Below, one piece after another: positions 8,593-17,644 of a DNA stretch of 64,000 nt. The translations under genes and the position numbers were made by a program. The DNA comes from Thauera propionica (GTDB lineage: Bacteria > Pseudomonadota > Gammaproteobacteria > Burkholderiales > Rhodocyclaceae). The stretch lies in the NCBI RefSeq assembly GCF_002245655.1, contig NZ_NOIH01000007.1, positions 248,001-312,000 on the forward strand, given 5' to 3'. The stretch's first letter is position 1; each line of letters opens with the position of its first letter. The notes under the pieces are model-generated. The model saw only the letters and a program-made list of their open reading frames with translations, was not told the origin of the DNA and did not search any database.

Positions 8593-9200
8593 CAGTTACT
8601 TTCCTCTTCGAGGTGACGTGAGAGATAGAAGCCTTGGGCTAGCACGAATGCAAACATCAGACCCATGCCGCCGAACAGCTTGAAGTTGACCCAGGCTTCC
8701 TCGCTGAAACTGTAGGCTACATACAGGTTCAGCAGGCCCATGGAAATGAAGAAACCCGCCCAGGCCAGATTCAGGCGGCCCCAAACCGGGTCCGGCAACT
8801 GGATCTGCGCCTCGAGCATCTTCCGGATCAGGTTCCTGCGGAACAGTGTCACCGAACCGAGCAGCACGCCACCGAAAAGCCAGTAAAGCGCGGTCGGCTT
8901 CCACTTGATGAAGGTGGGATTGTGGAAGAAAAGGGTGGCACCGCCGAAGACGACGATGATTGCCAGGCTGACCCAAAGCATGGTGTCGACCTTGCGGTGC
9001 TTGATCCACACCAGCGCGATCTGCGCGAAGGTCGCAAGGATTGCAACCGCGGTCGCTATCAGGATCGGCGCCTGTGCCACGCCGATGCCGTCACCCAGCC
9101 AGTGAGCGGCGAGTTCGTGGGAGGCCTCGGGCTGCGCTCCGGCCAGTTTGTAGGCGCCAAAAAACAGAATGACGGGTAGCAGATCGAACAGGAATTTCAT
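8592..9200 (-). CDS. yciB: Septation protein A / inner-membrane protein YciB
   Basis: A 202-residue inner-membrane protein with five hydrophobic segments. [21 protein letters not shown] is the family N-terminus; [26 protein letters not shown] (about 90-115) and [60 protein letters not shown] (about 137-196) are the IspZ/YciB signatures. YciB takes part in cell envelope elongation and septum formation. It is a little longer than the E. coli protein (about 180 residues), mainly in the segment after the first membrane helix. Confidence 0.95.
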   Translation of the reverse strand: MKFLFDLLPVILFFGAYKLAGAQPEASHELAAHWLGDGIGVAQAPILIATAVAILATFAQIALVWIKHRKVDTMLWVSLAIIVVFGGATLFFHNPTFIKWKPTALYWLFGGVLLGSVTLFRRNLIRKMLEAQIQLPDPVWGRLNLAWAGFFISMGLLNLYVAYSFSEEAWVNFKLFGGMGLMFAFVLAQGFYLSRHLEEESN

Positions 9201-9209
9201 GCGATGGAA

Positions 9210-9650
9210 TTATAGCGATTGTTGCCCGGCCTGCTCAGCAGGCGTTTCAGCGCGGTTGCGCATGTGATTTGCCAATCCGGCGAACGCGCCGTAGAGACTC
9301 TCCCGCAGCGCCGCGTCGCAGACACACTCTTCGAGCGCAAGGCGCATGCACAGCAGCCACTGGTCGCGCTCGGCCACACCGATGGAGAAGGGAAGGTGGC
9401 GTGCGCGCATGAATGGCGGGCCGAATCGTTCGACGTAGAGGTTGGGGCCGCCCAGCCAGCCCGAGAGGAAGAGGAAGAGCTTCTCCTCAGAACCGCCGAG
9501 GTCCTCGGCGTGCAGGCGTCGCACTCCCCATGCCTCGGGCAACTCGTCCATCAGGTTGTAGAACCGCCTTACGAGAGCACGTACGGCAGCCTCACCGCCA
9601 ATACGTTCGTAGGGCGTGGCGGTGGGTTCGTGTCTTTGCTCAGGAGGCAT
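9210..9650 (-). CDS. Group II truncated haemoglobin
   Basis: A 146-residue 2-on-2 globin. PYERIGGEAAVRALVRRFYNLMDELPEAWGVRRLHAEDLGGSEEKLFLFLSGWLGGPNLYVERFGPPFMRARHLPFSIGVAERDQWLLCMRLALEE contains the family markers: GGPNLYVERFGPP, RARHLPFSIG with the proximal His, and ERDQWLLCM with Trp at the G8 position. Group II proteins bind O2 or NO and are linked to oxygen supply or stress protection. Its start overlaps the end of the persulfide dioxygenase gene by 11 bases, so they form one unit. Confidence 0.94.
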   Translation of the reverse strand: MPPEQRHEPTATPYERIGGEAAVRALVRRFYNLMDELPEAWGVRRLHAEDLGGSEEKLFLFLSGWLGGPNLYVERFGPPFMRARHLPFSIGVAERDQWLLCMRLALEECVCDAALRESLYGAFAGLANHMRNRAETPAEQAGQQSL

Positions 9651-10356
9651 GGATATCGAGCGGGCCGGCGGACAGGCCGCAGCGCAGGTTGGCAGGCACG
9701 GCCTGTTCGATCAGGCGTGGGCGTGGTAGGTCGAGCGACTGCATCAGTTCGATGAACTCCTGGCGCGAGCGGCCGGGCACCCGCGAGTTGGTCAGTTTCT
9801 CCTGTCCGATCGAACTCACCCGCATACCCTTGTAGTCGTGCGCGGGATACACGAGGGTTTCGTCCGGCAACGTAAACAGGCGTTGCGTGATGCTGTCGTA
9901 AAGCGCGCCTGCATCACCACCCTGGAAGTCCGTCCGGCCGCAGCCGCCGATCAGCAGGGCATCGCCGGTAAACAGGCAGTTGCGCCAGCGGTAAGTCACG
10001 CAGCCCGGCGTATGGCCTGGCGTCGCGATCACGCGCATCACCTCGTCGCCGAACACCAGGGTATCCCCATCAGTGAGTTGCAAATCGGCGCAGGCGACCC
10101 CTGTGCGATGTCCGGTGGCGGTACGCGCTGTCGTATGCTCCCTGAGCACGCCTGCGCCGGTGACGTGATCCGCATGCGCGTGCGTTTCGAGCAGATAAAC
10201 GAGATTCAGATCGAGCTCGCGCAGCAGCCCCAGATACATTGCGCTGTGCTCGGCGACCGTGTCGATGAGCACAGCATCGCCGGACTGCGCATCGGCGAGG
10301 AGGTAGGTAAGTGTGGAGCTTTGCTCATCGAACAACTGGCGAAAGATGATGCTCAT
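9640..10356 (-). CDS. Persulfide dioxygenase-like metallo-beta-lactamase fold protein (ETHE1 family)
   Basis: A 238-residue single-domain MBL protein. IIFRQLFDEQSSTLTYLLADAQSGDAVLIDTV is the ETHE1-type N-terminus. ETHAHADHVTGAGVLREHT (about 57-75) holds the HxHxDH motif, TPGHTPGCVTYRW (about 112) the next His, and FTGDALLIGGCGRTDFQGGDAGALYDSI (about 129-156) the iron-ligand Asp. YPAHDYKG (about 169) supplies the last His. ETHE1 proteins oxidise glutathione persulfide to sulfite with O2 using a mononuclear iron. The pairing with an O2-binding globin fits an O2-dependent step but does not prove a link. Confidence 0.92.
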   Translation of the reverse strand: MSIIFRQLFDEQSSTLTYLLADAQSGDAVLIDTVAEHSAMYLGLLRELDLNLVYLLETHAHADHVTGAGVLREHTTARTATGHRTGVACADLQLTDGDTLVFGDEVMRVIATPGHTPGCVTYRWRNCLFTGDALLIGGCGRTDFQGGDAGALYDSITQRLFTLPDETLVYPAHDYKGMRVSSIGQEKLTNSRVPGRSRQEFIELMQSLDLPRPRLIEQAVPANLRCGLSAGPLDIHAS

Positions 10357-11777
10357 TTGTCATTTGCCTCCCGACCGTCTTCCGGCATTCTAGCGTGGCT
10401 CGCGACGCTTCCGCCTGCGGGCAGGCGGAGAATTGCGCGCAGGCCGCCCCCTTCTCGCGGAAGGAGGTCGAGGTGGCCCTGATGGGCACGCATCACGCGG
10501 TCTACGATAGCCAGACCGAGCCCCGCCCCCTTGGTGTTCGAGCGGGCCTTCTCCAGCCGCGTGAAGGGATGGCGCATGCGTTCCACTTCGTTTTCGGGAA
10601 TGCCCGGACCGCGATCGGCGACTTCAATACAGACCTCCGACTCCATGACGCCTGCCGTGACTGTCAAAGGCTTGTCCTCTCCTGCGTAACGCAGGGCATT
10701 GTCGATGAGGTTTGCGAGTGCCCGCCTGATCGACAATGCACGAGCTGGCGCGACCAGACTGTCCGGCACCGCGACCGTGATGTCGACACCCCTGAGGCGA
10801 TAGGGTTCTGTGACATCCCGCACCAGGCTCGCGATGTCGATCGCCTGGGGTGGCTCCTGCGGGGTGCCACGGCCGAAATCGAGAAACTGGCCAATGATGC
10901 GGTCCATCTCTTCGATGTCGGCGACCATCGCGCTAACTTCATCCTCCGGCGCCCCGGACATCTCGATTCCCAACCGCAATCGCGCCAGGGGAGTCCTGAG
11001 ATCGTGCGACACGCCGGCGAGGATAAGGGCTCGATCGGCGTCGGTGCGCGCGAGATCGCCCGCCATCTGGTTGAAGGCATGGGCGACGACGGCAATCTCC
11101 TGCGGGCCGCTTTCTTCCAGCGGCGGGGGGGTCTGTCCGCTGCCGACCAAGCGCGCTGTGCGCGCCAGGGCGCGTAATGGCTTGCCGATGCGGGACACGA
11201 TCAGATATGCGCCGAGCAGTGCAGCCACGAGTGCGCCGAAACCCCATACGAGCCATCCCAGCGTGTCCGTGGTCTCGATGCGCTCTGACGGCAGCATGAC
11301 CCAGTACTCGTCGAACTGGTCGTCCGGATCAAGGCGAAAGCTCACCCAGAAACCGTCGAGCGCCTTCCACCGCGACGCGAAGCGCGTGTGCTCGCCGAGT
11401 TGCCGTCGTACCTCGTCGGTCAATAGCCTGAGAGGGCGACTCCCACGCAGTGGCAGGATTTCGTCGGACGCCTCCGCCGGGTAGATGCGGATCCCTTCAA
11501 GCGCGGCAAGGTCGATCAGCAGGTCGATACGGCGTTCCGCGTGCGCGTTGATCAGCGCGGTCCGGGTCAGGTTCACGACCGACACAACCATCTGTGCCAC
11601 ATCACGCGCACGCGCCGGCTCCTGAAAGTAGCGGAAGATTTGCGACCAAGCGCCGAGCGACAGGATCAGCAGCAACGCGACCAGCAGGAAGGTCTGCCAG
11701 AGCAGGGTGCGCGGAAGCCACGCGGTCACGAAACGCCCCAGCGCACGCATGCGCCGGATGCTCAGAGGACGGGGCAT
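10353..11777 (-). CDS. envZ: Osmosensor-type histidine kinase EnvZ
   Basis: A 474-residue membrane sensor kinase. It has an N-terminal membrane segment (about 22-45), a periplasmic domain (about 60-160), a second membrane helix (about 172-195), HAMP, a HisKA domain with GVSHDLRTPLARLRLGIEM (phospho-His in SHDLRTP, about 258), and an ATPase domain with NLIDNALRYA (N-box), DRGPGIPENEVERM (G1) and GAGLGLAIVDRVM (G2). ompR lies eight bases upstream in the same operon. The stop overlaps the start of the persulfide dioxygenase gene (ATGA), an unusual junction. It phosphorylates OmpR in response to envelope stress or osmolarity. Confidence 0.93.
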   Translation of the reverse strand: MPRPLSIRRMRALGRFVTAWLPRTLLWQTFLLVALLLILSLGAWSQIFRYFQEPARARDVAQMVVSVVNLTRTALINAHAERRIDLLIDLAALEGIRIYPAEASDEILPLRGSRPLRLLTDEVRRQLGEHTRFASRWKALDGFWVSFRLDPDDQFDEYWVMLPSERIETTDTLGWLVWGFGALVAALLGAYLIVSRIGKPLRALARTARLVGSGQTPPPLEESGPQEIAVVAHAFNQMAGDLARTDADRALILAGVSHDLRTPLARLRLGIEMSGAPEDEVSAMVADIEEMDRIIGQFLDFGRGTPQEPPQAIDIASLVRDVTEPYRLRGVDITVAVPDSLVAPARALSIRRALANLIDNALRYAGEDKPLTVTAGVMESEVCIEVADRGPGIPENEVERMRHPFTRLEKARSNTKGAGLGLAIVDRVMRAHQGHLDLLPREGGGLRAILRLPAGGSVASHARMPEDGREANDK

Positions 11778-11784
11778 GCCGCGC

Positions 11785-12546
11785 TCACTCGGCGGCGTCC
11801 GCCTCGCGTTCCTCTCCCTGGCCGCCCTTGGTGTCGTCCGGTACGAAGACGTAGCCGAAGCCCCAGACCGTCTGGATGTAGCGCGGCTTGGCGGGGTCGT
11901 CCTCGACCAGCTTGCGCAGGCGGGAAATCTGAACGTCGATCGCCCGGTCGAACACGCCGTACTCGCGGCCGCGGGCGAGTTCCATCAGCTTGTCGCGCGA
12001 CAGGGGCTGCCGGGGGTGCTGCAGAAGCACCTTCAACAACGAAAACTCGCCCGTGGTGAGCTGGATTTCCTCGCCGTTGCGCTCCAGGGAGCGCGTGCCG
12101 AGATTCACGCGGACACTGCCGAAGACCACGATCTCGTCCTCGGGCGTCGGCGCGCCGGGCAGGCTCTGCGGCTGACGGCGCATGACCGCCTGGATGCGGG
12201 CAACCAGTTCGCGCGGATTGAACGGCTTGGCCACGTAATCGTCCGCACCCATTTCAAGGCCGACGATACGGTCAACGTCGTCACCCTTCGCCGTCAGCAT
12301 GATGATCGGGATGTGGTTCTCGGCCGCGCGCAGTCGGCGGCAGATCGCCAGTCCATCCTCACCGGGCAGCATCAGGTCGAGCACCATCAGGTCGAAGTGC
12401 TCACGGTGCAGCGCCCGGTCCATCATCGGCGCATCACCGACGGCCTTCACGGCAAAGCCCTGTTCCTGAAGATAACGGGACAACAACTCGCGCAGTCGCG
12501 CATCGTCGTCCACCAGCAGTACGCGGTATCGTGTTTTTCCGTTCAT
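11785..12546 (-). CDS. ompR: DNA-binding response regulator OmpR
   Basis: A 253-residue OmpR/PhoB-type response regulator. The receiver domain (about 7-122) has the acidic pair in LLVDDDARLRELL, phospho-acceptor Asp in LMVLDLMLPGEDGL, and Lys in DYVAKPFNPRELVARIQAVMRR. The winged-helix domain (about 140-235) shows LTTGEFSLLKVLLQHPRQPLSRDKLMELARGREYGVFDRAIDVQISRLRKLVEDDP and the terminal TVWGFGYVF. The Glu/Gly-rich tail is variable. It is transcribed ahead of envZ and controls porin-type genes. Confidence 0.95.
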   Translation of the reverse strand: MNGKTRYRVLLVDDDARLRELLSRYLQEQGFAVKAVGDAPMMDRALHREHFDLMVLDLMLPGEDGLAICRRLRAAENHIPIIMLTAKGDDVDRIVGLEMGADDYVAKPFNPRELVARIQAVMRRQPQSLPGAPTPEDEIVVFGSVRVNLGTRSLERNGEEIQLTTGEFSLLKVLLQHPRQPLSRDKLMELARGREYGVFDRAIDVQISRLRKLVEDDPAKPRYIQTVWGFGYVFVPDDTKGGQGEEREADAAE

Positions 12547-12648
12547 GGCGCAAATCGTATCCTTAGTCCCGAACGCTGGCCAGTGCCCGGAATCTGCATC
12601 CCGGGGGGAGACGGGTAACGCTTCGTAAGCATGATGCCAAAAGGCAAC

Positions 12649-12667
12649 ACGCCCTTACAAAGGGCGT
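12649..12667. promoter_or_regulatory. Short hairpin in the ompR / secreted-protein intergenic region
   Basis: The 221-base gap 12547-12767 separates divergent genes. ACGCCCTT (12649-12656) and AAGGGCGT (12660-12667) are perfect 8-bp arms around ACA. There is no T-run, so it is not a terminator; it may be a leader structure or an operator. I see no convincing -35/-10 pair in the rest of the gap. Confidence 0.35.
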
Positions 12668-12767
12668 CTGCGATGTCGTCGCAAGACTGTTTTCGGACAG
12701 GGGAATCCCGTATGTTTCGTCCTGCGTATTACCGCGTTGCGCGTGAAAACCACCCGAACGGTAGATC

Positions 12768-13118
12768 ATGAAGACGAGTCAACCCGCTTTCCCACAAACG
12801 TCTCACCCTGCCCGCAGAGTGCGGGTTGCGTTCGGCTTGGCGGTGTTGACGGCTTCGGTGATGGGACTGACGAGCAGCAGCGCCTTGGCACGCAGTCCGA
12901 ATGCGTCGCCTGTCCTGCAGGACAGCGAAGGGGTTCTGATCGAGCGGCCGCGTGGCGACCTGCGCCGCGTCCTGATCTCTAACCATGAATCGCAGGAAGC
13001 TCCACCCGCCCGACGCCGCCTGAACGCGGAAGAGCGGGACGCCCTGCACCGCGATCTGCGCGACGCGATGCGCGGTGCCTATCCGGAGAACGCCGTAGGG
13101 CGCAAAAAGGGGCGCTGA
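12768..13118 (+). CDS. Small secreted basic protein of unknown function
   Basis: A 116-residue protein with an N-terminal export signal: arginines at 16-19, a hydrophobic core AFGLAVLTASVMGLTSSSA (about 21-39) and an ALA-R cleavage site. The mature part is Arg-rich, ending in RRRLNAEERDALHRDLRDAMRGAYPE, an amphipathic helix of a kind seen in many short betaproteobacterial periplasmic proteins. No known domain is recognised. Position between ompR and tsaB does not indicate a role. Confidence 0.6.
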   Translation: MKTSQPAFPQTSHPARRVRVAFGLAVLTASVMGLTSSSALARSPNASPVLQDSEGVLIERPRGDLRRVLISNHESQEAPPARRRLNAEERDALHRDLRDAMRGAYPENAVGRKKGR

Positions 13119-13181
13119 GGCTCAATGCCTTTGCCGCGCGCGGCGCGCGCTGGGCCTCCAAGCCGTTAGAATACGGCGATC

Positions 13182-13874
13182 ATGAAAATCCTGGCTATCG
13201 AAGCGTCGAGCGAGCAGGGCAGTGTTGCGTTACTCGTCGACGGAGCAATTCTCAGCCGCCGAATCGACGGGGCTGCCAATCATTCCGAATCCGTCCTGCG
13301 CGACATTGCTGCGCTGTTGAGCGAGGCCGGCCTGACCGTGGGCCAACTGGACGCAGTCGCTTTCGGTGCGGGGCCCGGCGCCTTCACCGGGCTTCGGCTC
13401 GCCTGCGGCGTAGCCCAGGGGCTTGCCCTGGGCGCGGGGCTTGGCATTGCCACCGTGGGCAGTCTCGATGCGTTGGCGCTGCAGGCCAGCGCGCCAAGGG
13501 TTTTCGTCGCCACCGATGCGCGCATGGGCGAGGTTTACCACGCAGCGTATGTGCGTGACGAAGACGGAACCCCCAGGCTCGTCAGCGGCCCACGCTGCGA
13601 TGTACCTGAAGATATCGAACTGCTGGAGGGGCACTGGACTGCGGTCGGGTCCGCGTTCGCAGTCTGGCCGGATGCCCTTCGTCATCGTCTGGCGATGTTC
13701 ATCGACGACTGCCGCGACAATCTCGTCGCGCGAGCGGATGAAGTCGCCGTGCTCGGCGCCCGCATGGCCGTCAGCAGCCGCTTGCTCCCCCCGGAACAGG
13801 CCGCGCCGCTCTACGTCCGCGACAAGGTCGCACTGACGACCGCTGAGCGCCTTGCACGTGGAGGACGTGCGTGA
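13182..13874 (+). CDS. tsaB: tRNA threonylcarbamoyladenosine biosynthesis protein TsaB
   Basis: A 230-residue ASKHA-fold protein. ILAIEASSEQGSVALL is the N-terminal phosphate-1-like motif; GPGAFTGLRLACGVAQGLALG (about 66-86) is the diagnostic TsaB motif; TDARMGEVYHAAY (about 111) follows. TsaB is the catalytically inactive partner that forms a heterodimer with TsaD in making t6A37 on ANN-decoding tRNAs. The stop overlaps the rimI start by four bases, giving the widespread tsaB-rimI order. Confidence 0.96.
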   Translation: MKILAIEASSEQGSVALLVDGAILSRRIDGAANHSESVLRDIAALLSEAGLTVGQLDAVAFGAGPGAFTGLRLACGVAQGLALGAGLGIATVGSLDALALQASAPRVFVATDARMGEVYHAAYVRDEDGTPRLVSGPRCDVPEDIELLEGHWTAVGSAFAVWPDALRHRLAMFIDDCRDNLVARADEVAVLGARMAVSSRLLPPEQAAPLYVRDKVALTTAERLARGGRA

Positions 13875-14326
13875 ACGAGGGCGCCATCCGCCATTTTTCT
13901 CCCCTGACGCCGAACGACCTCGATTGGGTCCACGCCCAGGAGGTCGATCTGCATCCCTTCCCGTGGACACGGGGCAATTTCGCCGACTCGCTGACGGCGG
14001 GCCATGGCGCGTGGCTCATGCGCGTCGACAACGAGCGCGTCGGCTACGCAGTGGTACTCAAGGTGCTGGACGAGGCTCATCTGCTCAACATCAGCGTCGC
14101 TCGGGCCGCGCAGGGCAAGGGGCACGGCAGGGCGCTGCTGGAGTGGCTCCAGTTAACCGCAAAGCGGAATGGGGCGGGGCAGTTCTTCCTGGAAGTACGC
14201 CCGTCAAATCTCGCCGGGCTTGCCTTGTATCGCTCGCAGGGATTCGAACAGATCGGTCGACGCAAGGGCTACTACCCCGCGGCCGGGGGACGGGAAGACG
14301 CCATCGTGATGCGCCGGGAGCTCTGA
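13871..14326 (+). CDS. rimI: Ribosomal protein S18-alanine N-acetyltransferase RimI
   Basis: A 151-residue GNAT acetyltransferase. LTPNDLDWVHAQEVDLHPFPWTRGNFADSL is the RimI-type N-terminus; ISVARAAQGKGHGRALLEWL (about 74-93) contains the acetyl-CoA pyrophosphate-binding Q-x-x-G-x-G/A motif; FFLEVRPSNLAGLALYRSQGFEQIGRRKGYYPA (about 105-137) is the RimI signature. It acetylates the N-terminal alanine of ribosomal protein S18. The start is GTG in the overlap with tsaB, giving tight coupling. Confidence 0.95.
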   Translation: MNEGAIRHFSPLTPNDLDWVHAQEVDLHPFPWTRGNFADSLTAGHGAWLMRVDNERVGYAVVLKVLDEAHLLNISVARAAQGKGHGRALLEWLQLTAKRNGAGQFFLEVRPSNLAGLALYRSQGFEQIGRRKGYYPAAGGREDAIVMRREL

Positions 14327-14330
14327 TTTC

Positions 14331-15290
14331 ATGGCCCGTGCTGCCGCAAGGATCACGTCCCGGCGCGACGCCGTTCTGCGCGAGATGGGCCTCGGCCCGG
14401 TCTGGCGTCTGCGCACCGCTGTCGAGGAAGAAGCCCCCGCTCCGCCGGAAGCGTCGGCTGCGGCTCAACGTGAGTCTGCCTCACCGATCGCCCCAGACTT
14501 TGTGCCACACGCACGCGCGGTCGCAGACACACTGGTTTCGGCACAGGTCGTGCCGGCGGCACATGTCGCCGAAGCCATTGTGCCGCCACGCCATTCCGTT
14601 GCATCGCCTGCAGCATCCTCGCGGAACCGCGCTGGGACCGAGGACAGACCGCGCCCAACGACGCCCGCCGGTGTCGTGGCAATGCGTGATCCGGCCCGTT
14701 CCGAACGAATCGCGACACTGGACTGGACGTCCCTCGAGGCCGACATGCGAACGTGCTCCGCCTGCGTACTCTGCGAGCGCCGCAATCAGGCGGTCCCCGG
14801 CATCGGCGACCGCCACGCGAGCTGGATGTTCGTCGGAGAAGGGCCGGGCAGCGAGGAGGACCAGCGCGGTGAACCCTTCGTCGGCCAGGCGGGGAGGCTG
14901 CTCGACAACATGCTTGCAGCGATCGGCCTGCAGCGGGGGGAGGACGTCTACATCGCCAATGCGGTGAAGTGCCGCCCGCCGCACAATCGCACTCCGGCAC
15001 CGGAGGAGATCAGCAGCTGCCGTCCGTACCTCGAGCGTCAGATCGCGCTCGTGCAACCCACGGTGCTGGTCGCGCTCGGACGTCCCGCCGCGCTGGCGCT
15101 GCTCGAGAGCGAAGTCAGCATCGGCGCCGCGCGCGGGCGCAGTTTCGACTACAAAGGCATTCCGGTGGTGGTGACCTACCACCCCGCCTACCTGCTGCGC
15201 AATCCGCAGGACAAGGGCAAGGCGTGGGCCGATCTCTGCCTCGCACGCCGTATCGTGGCAGAGCGGAAACGGGGCGCGGCGAGCAACTGA
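14331..15290 (+). CDS. Family 4 uracil-DNA glycosylase (Fe-S)
   Basis: A 319-residue protein. The first 115 residues are Ala/Pro-rich and low in complexity. The catalytic part starts about residue 127 with MRTCSACVLCERRNQAVPGIGDRHASWMFVGEGPGSEEDQRGEPFVGQAGRLLDNMLAAIGL. CSACVLC carries the first two Fe-S cysteines, GEGPGSEED the active-site motif, and CRPPHNRTPAPEEISSCRPYLERQI (about 215-238) the other two. HPAYLLR near the end is the second active-site motif. It removes uracil from DNA. It follows rimI after four bases. Confidence 0.94.
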   Translation: MARAAARITSRRDAVLREMGLGPVWRLRTAVEEEAPAPPEASAAAQRESASPIAPDFVPHARAVADTLVSAQVVPAAHVAEAIVPPRHSVASPAASSRNRAGTEDRPRPTTPAGVVAMRDPARSERIATLDWTSLEADMRTCSACVLCERRNQAVPGIGDRHASWMFVGEGPGSEEDQRGEPFVGQAGRLLDNMLAAIGLQRGEDVYIANAVKCRPPHNRTPAPEEISSCRPYLERQIALVQPTVLVALGRPAALALLESEVSIGAARGRSFDYKGIPVVVTYHPAYLLRNPQDKGKAWADLCLARRIVAERKRGAASN

Positions 15291-15308
15291 AGCCCGCGCG
15301 ATCCGCCC

Positions 15309-16559
15309 TTAGTGGGCGCGGTCTTCAAGCAGGGAGACGTTGTCGAACTCGCGCTGGTTGGCCTCATGGCGGCGCTTGACCATCAGCATCGTTCCGGCGA
15401 CGAAGAGGCCGAACAGCACGATCACGACGTCGATCGACAGGCCGAACATGATCAGCAGGGCATAGGTGCCGGTCATCACCAGTATCGACAGGTTCTCATT
15501 GAAGTTCTGCACCGCGATCGAATGGCCCGCACCCATCAGGATGTGCCCGCGGTGCTGGAGCAGGGCGTTCATCGGCACCACGAAGAAGCCGGCCAGCGCG
15601 CCGACGACCACCATCAGCGCCATGGCGACGGTTGTGTTGGTGACGAAGATCATCGAGATCACGCCGATACCCATCGCGATGCCGAGCGGAATCACCCGCA
15701 CGGCCTTGCGCAACGTGACGTAGCGCGCAGCCAGGATGGATCCGACTGCAACACCGACTGCAACGACGCCCTGCATCATCGAGGCCTGTGACAGGCTCAT
15801 GCTCAGGTTGTGCTCGGCCCACTTGATCACGATGAACTGCAGCGTAGCCCCGGCGCCCCAGAACAGCGTCGTCACCGCGAGCGAAATCTGCCCGAGCTTG
15901 TCGCGCCACAACAGGTGCAGACAGTGGTTGAAGTCATGCAGCAGGTATAGCGGATTGTTCTTCAGCGGCTTGTGGTCGACGCCGGTATCCGGGATGTAGA
16001 AGTTGAAGCCCGCGGCGATCAGGTAGAGCGAACCGATGACCAGTACGCCAGCCTCGAACGGCGTATCGACGAAGGGAAGGCCGAGGCCCATGAGGAAGCC
16101 CGCAACGTCGCCACGAATCATGAGGCCACCCATCACCGTGCCGATGATGATGGCGCCAACCGTCAGACCCTCGATCCAGCCGTTTGCGACGACCAGCAGG
16201 CGGTGCGGCAGGTACTCGGTGAGAATGCCGTACTTGGCCGGCGAGTAGGCTGCTGCGCCGAGCCCGATAATGGCGTAGGCGAACAGGGGATGGACGCCAA
16301 GGAAGAGCATCAGACAGCCGCCGATCTTGATCGTGTTGCTGATCAGCATCACGCGCCACTTCGGCATCGAGTCGGCAAAGGCGCCGACGAAGGCGGCCAG
16401 CGCCACGTAGGAAACGGTGAAGAACAGCTTGAGCAGGGGCTCGTATTCCGAAGGGGCGGCCATGTCCCGCAACAAGGCAATGGCGACGATGAGCAGGGCG
16501 TTATCCGCAAGCGCAGAAAAGAACTGCGCCGCCATGATGATGTAGAAGCCGAACGGCAT
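15309..16559 (-). CDS. lplT: Lysophospholipid transporter LplT (MFS)
   Basis: A 416-residue major facilitator with about 12 hydrophobic segments. MPFGFYIIMAAQFFSALADNALLIVAIALL is the LplT N-terminus, and YSPAKYGILTEYLPHRLLVVANGWIEGLTVGAIIIGTVMGG (about 102-142) is its signature loop. LplT flips lysophospholipids to the inner face for reacylation by Aas; no aas gene is next to it here. It is transcribed away from the LysR gene, converging on udg with an 18-base gap. Confidence 0.94.
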   Translation of the reverse strand: MPFGFYIIMAAQFFSALADNALLIVAIALLRDMAAPSEYEPLLKLFFTVSYVALAAFVGAFADSMPKWRVMLISNTIKIGGCLMLFLGVHPLFAYAIIGLGAAAYSPAKYGILTEYLPHRLLVVANGWIEGLTVGAIIIGTVMGGLMIRGDVAGFLMGLGLPFVDTPFEAGVLVIGSLYLIAAGFNFYIPDTGVDHKPLKNNPLYLLHDFNHCLHLLWRDKLGQISLAVTTLFWGAGATLQFIVIKWAEHNLSMSLSQASMMQGVVAVGVAVGSILAARYVTLRKAVRVIPLGIAMGIGVISMIFVTNTTVAMALMVVVGALAGFFVVPMNALLQHRGHILMGAGHSIAVQNFNENLSILVMTGTYALLIMFGLSIDVVIVLFGLFVAGTMLMVKRRHEANQREFDNVSLLEDRAH

Positions 16560-16683
16560 CGTGTGGACCGGGCAACAAGTTGTCGGGAGCGCGGTTTATA
16601 ACACGAAGCCTTGACGCCTGCGCTGACGTGGATCACGCAGAATGAGGACCGTGTTTTCCGGGGTGTGCAAGGGCGTACTGGTT

Positions 16684-16711
16684 TATGATCTAATTCACAC
16701 AATAAATCATA
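16684..16711. promoter_or_regulatory. AT-rich inverted repeat in front of the LysR gene
   Basis: TATGATCT (16684-16691) and AAATCATA (16704-16711) are 8-bp arms with one mismatch, 12 bases apart. The stretch is far more AT-rich than its surroundings and ends 12 bases before the ATG at 16724. Position and interrupted dyad symmetry fit autoregulation by the LysR protein; lplT diverges upstream. Confidence 0.5.
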
Positions 16712-16723
16712 CTTATCTACACC

Positions 16724-17644
16724 ATGGCTGATCGCAGACTTCAGGTATTCCATGCCGTGGCCAAGCACGGCTCATTCACCCGTGCCGCCGAGCATCTCTA
16801 CATGACGCAGCCGGCCGTCACCTTCCAGATCAAGCAGTTGGAGGAACACTTCGACACCCGTCTGCTCGATCGCGGCCACGGCAAGATCACGTTGACGCCC
16901 GCAGGTGAGCTGGTGCTCGCCTACGCCGAGCGCATTCTCGGCCTATCGGCGGAGCTCGATTCACGCGTCTCCGAAATGACCGACGAGCTCGCCGGCCAGA
17001 TCAAGATCGGCACCAGCACCACGATCGCCGCCTACTGGCTGCCGACCATCCTCGAAGGCTTCAAGCGCAAGTACCCGCGGGTGCTGCCGCGCGTCGTGGT
17101 CGGCAATTCGAAACTGACCGAGGACAGCGTCGCGGCACGCGACCTCGACATCGGGCTCATCGAAATCGTCACCGAGCAGCACACCATCGAGCGCCGTAGC
17201 GCCGCACGCGACGAACTCATGGTCATCTGCAGCCCGGACCATCCGCTGGCCAAGTTCGACAAGCTGACCGCCAAGGACCTGGTTGGCCATCCCTTCATCG
17301 ACCGCGATCCTGGCAACGGCATCCGCCAGATCGCCGACGAGTTCTTCGAGGCCGCTGGCATCGCCGGCAGCGAGATCACCCTGTGCGCCGAAGTCGGCAG
17401 CCTGGCCACGATCAAGCAACTGGCCGCCGCCGGCCTCGGGTTCGCGATTGCCTCCGAACGCGCGATTCGCCGCGACGTGGCCGAGGGCCGCCTCGCCGCC
17501 ATCCGCCTCGAACCGCGCATCTACACGCCGCTGGAAGTGATCGTACCGCGCGACAAGTTCCGTTCGCGCCTGATCACGGCCTTTGCCGACTATGCATGCG
17601 ACGAGTTCGCACGCATGGCGCAGGACAAGGATACCGTGAGCTGA
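16724..17644 (+). CDS. LysR family transcriptional regulator
   Basis: A 306-residue LTTR. The winged helix-turn-helix is at residues 1-60 (LQVFHAVAKHGSFTRAAEHLYMTQPAVTFQIKQLEEHFDTRLLDRGHGKITLTPAGELVL). The effector domain is PBP2-like, from about 90 (GQIKIGTSTTIAAYWLPTILEGFKRKYP). CbbR/CysL-type proteins have this layout; the ligand cannot be predicted. The stop shares bases with the radA start (TGATG), which is odd for a regulator and suggests translational coupling. Confidence 0.92.
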   Translation: MADRRLQVFHAVAKHGSFTRAAEHLYMTQPAVTFQIKQLEEHFDTRLLDRGHGKITLTPAGELVLAYAERILGLSAELDSRVSEMTDELAGQIKIGTSTTIAAYWLPTILEGFKRKYPRVLPRVVVGNSKLTEDSVAARDLDIGLIEIVTEQHTIERRSAARDELMVICSPDHPLAKFDKLTAKDLVGHPFIDRDPGNGIRQIADEFFEAAGIAGSEITLCAEVGSLATIKQLAAAGLGFAIASERAIRRDVAEGRLAAIRLEPRIYTPLEVIVPRDKFRSRLITAFADYACDEFARMAQDKDTVS

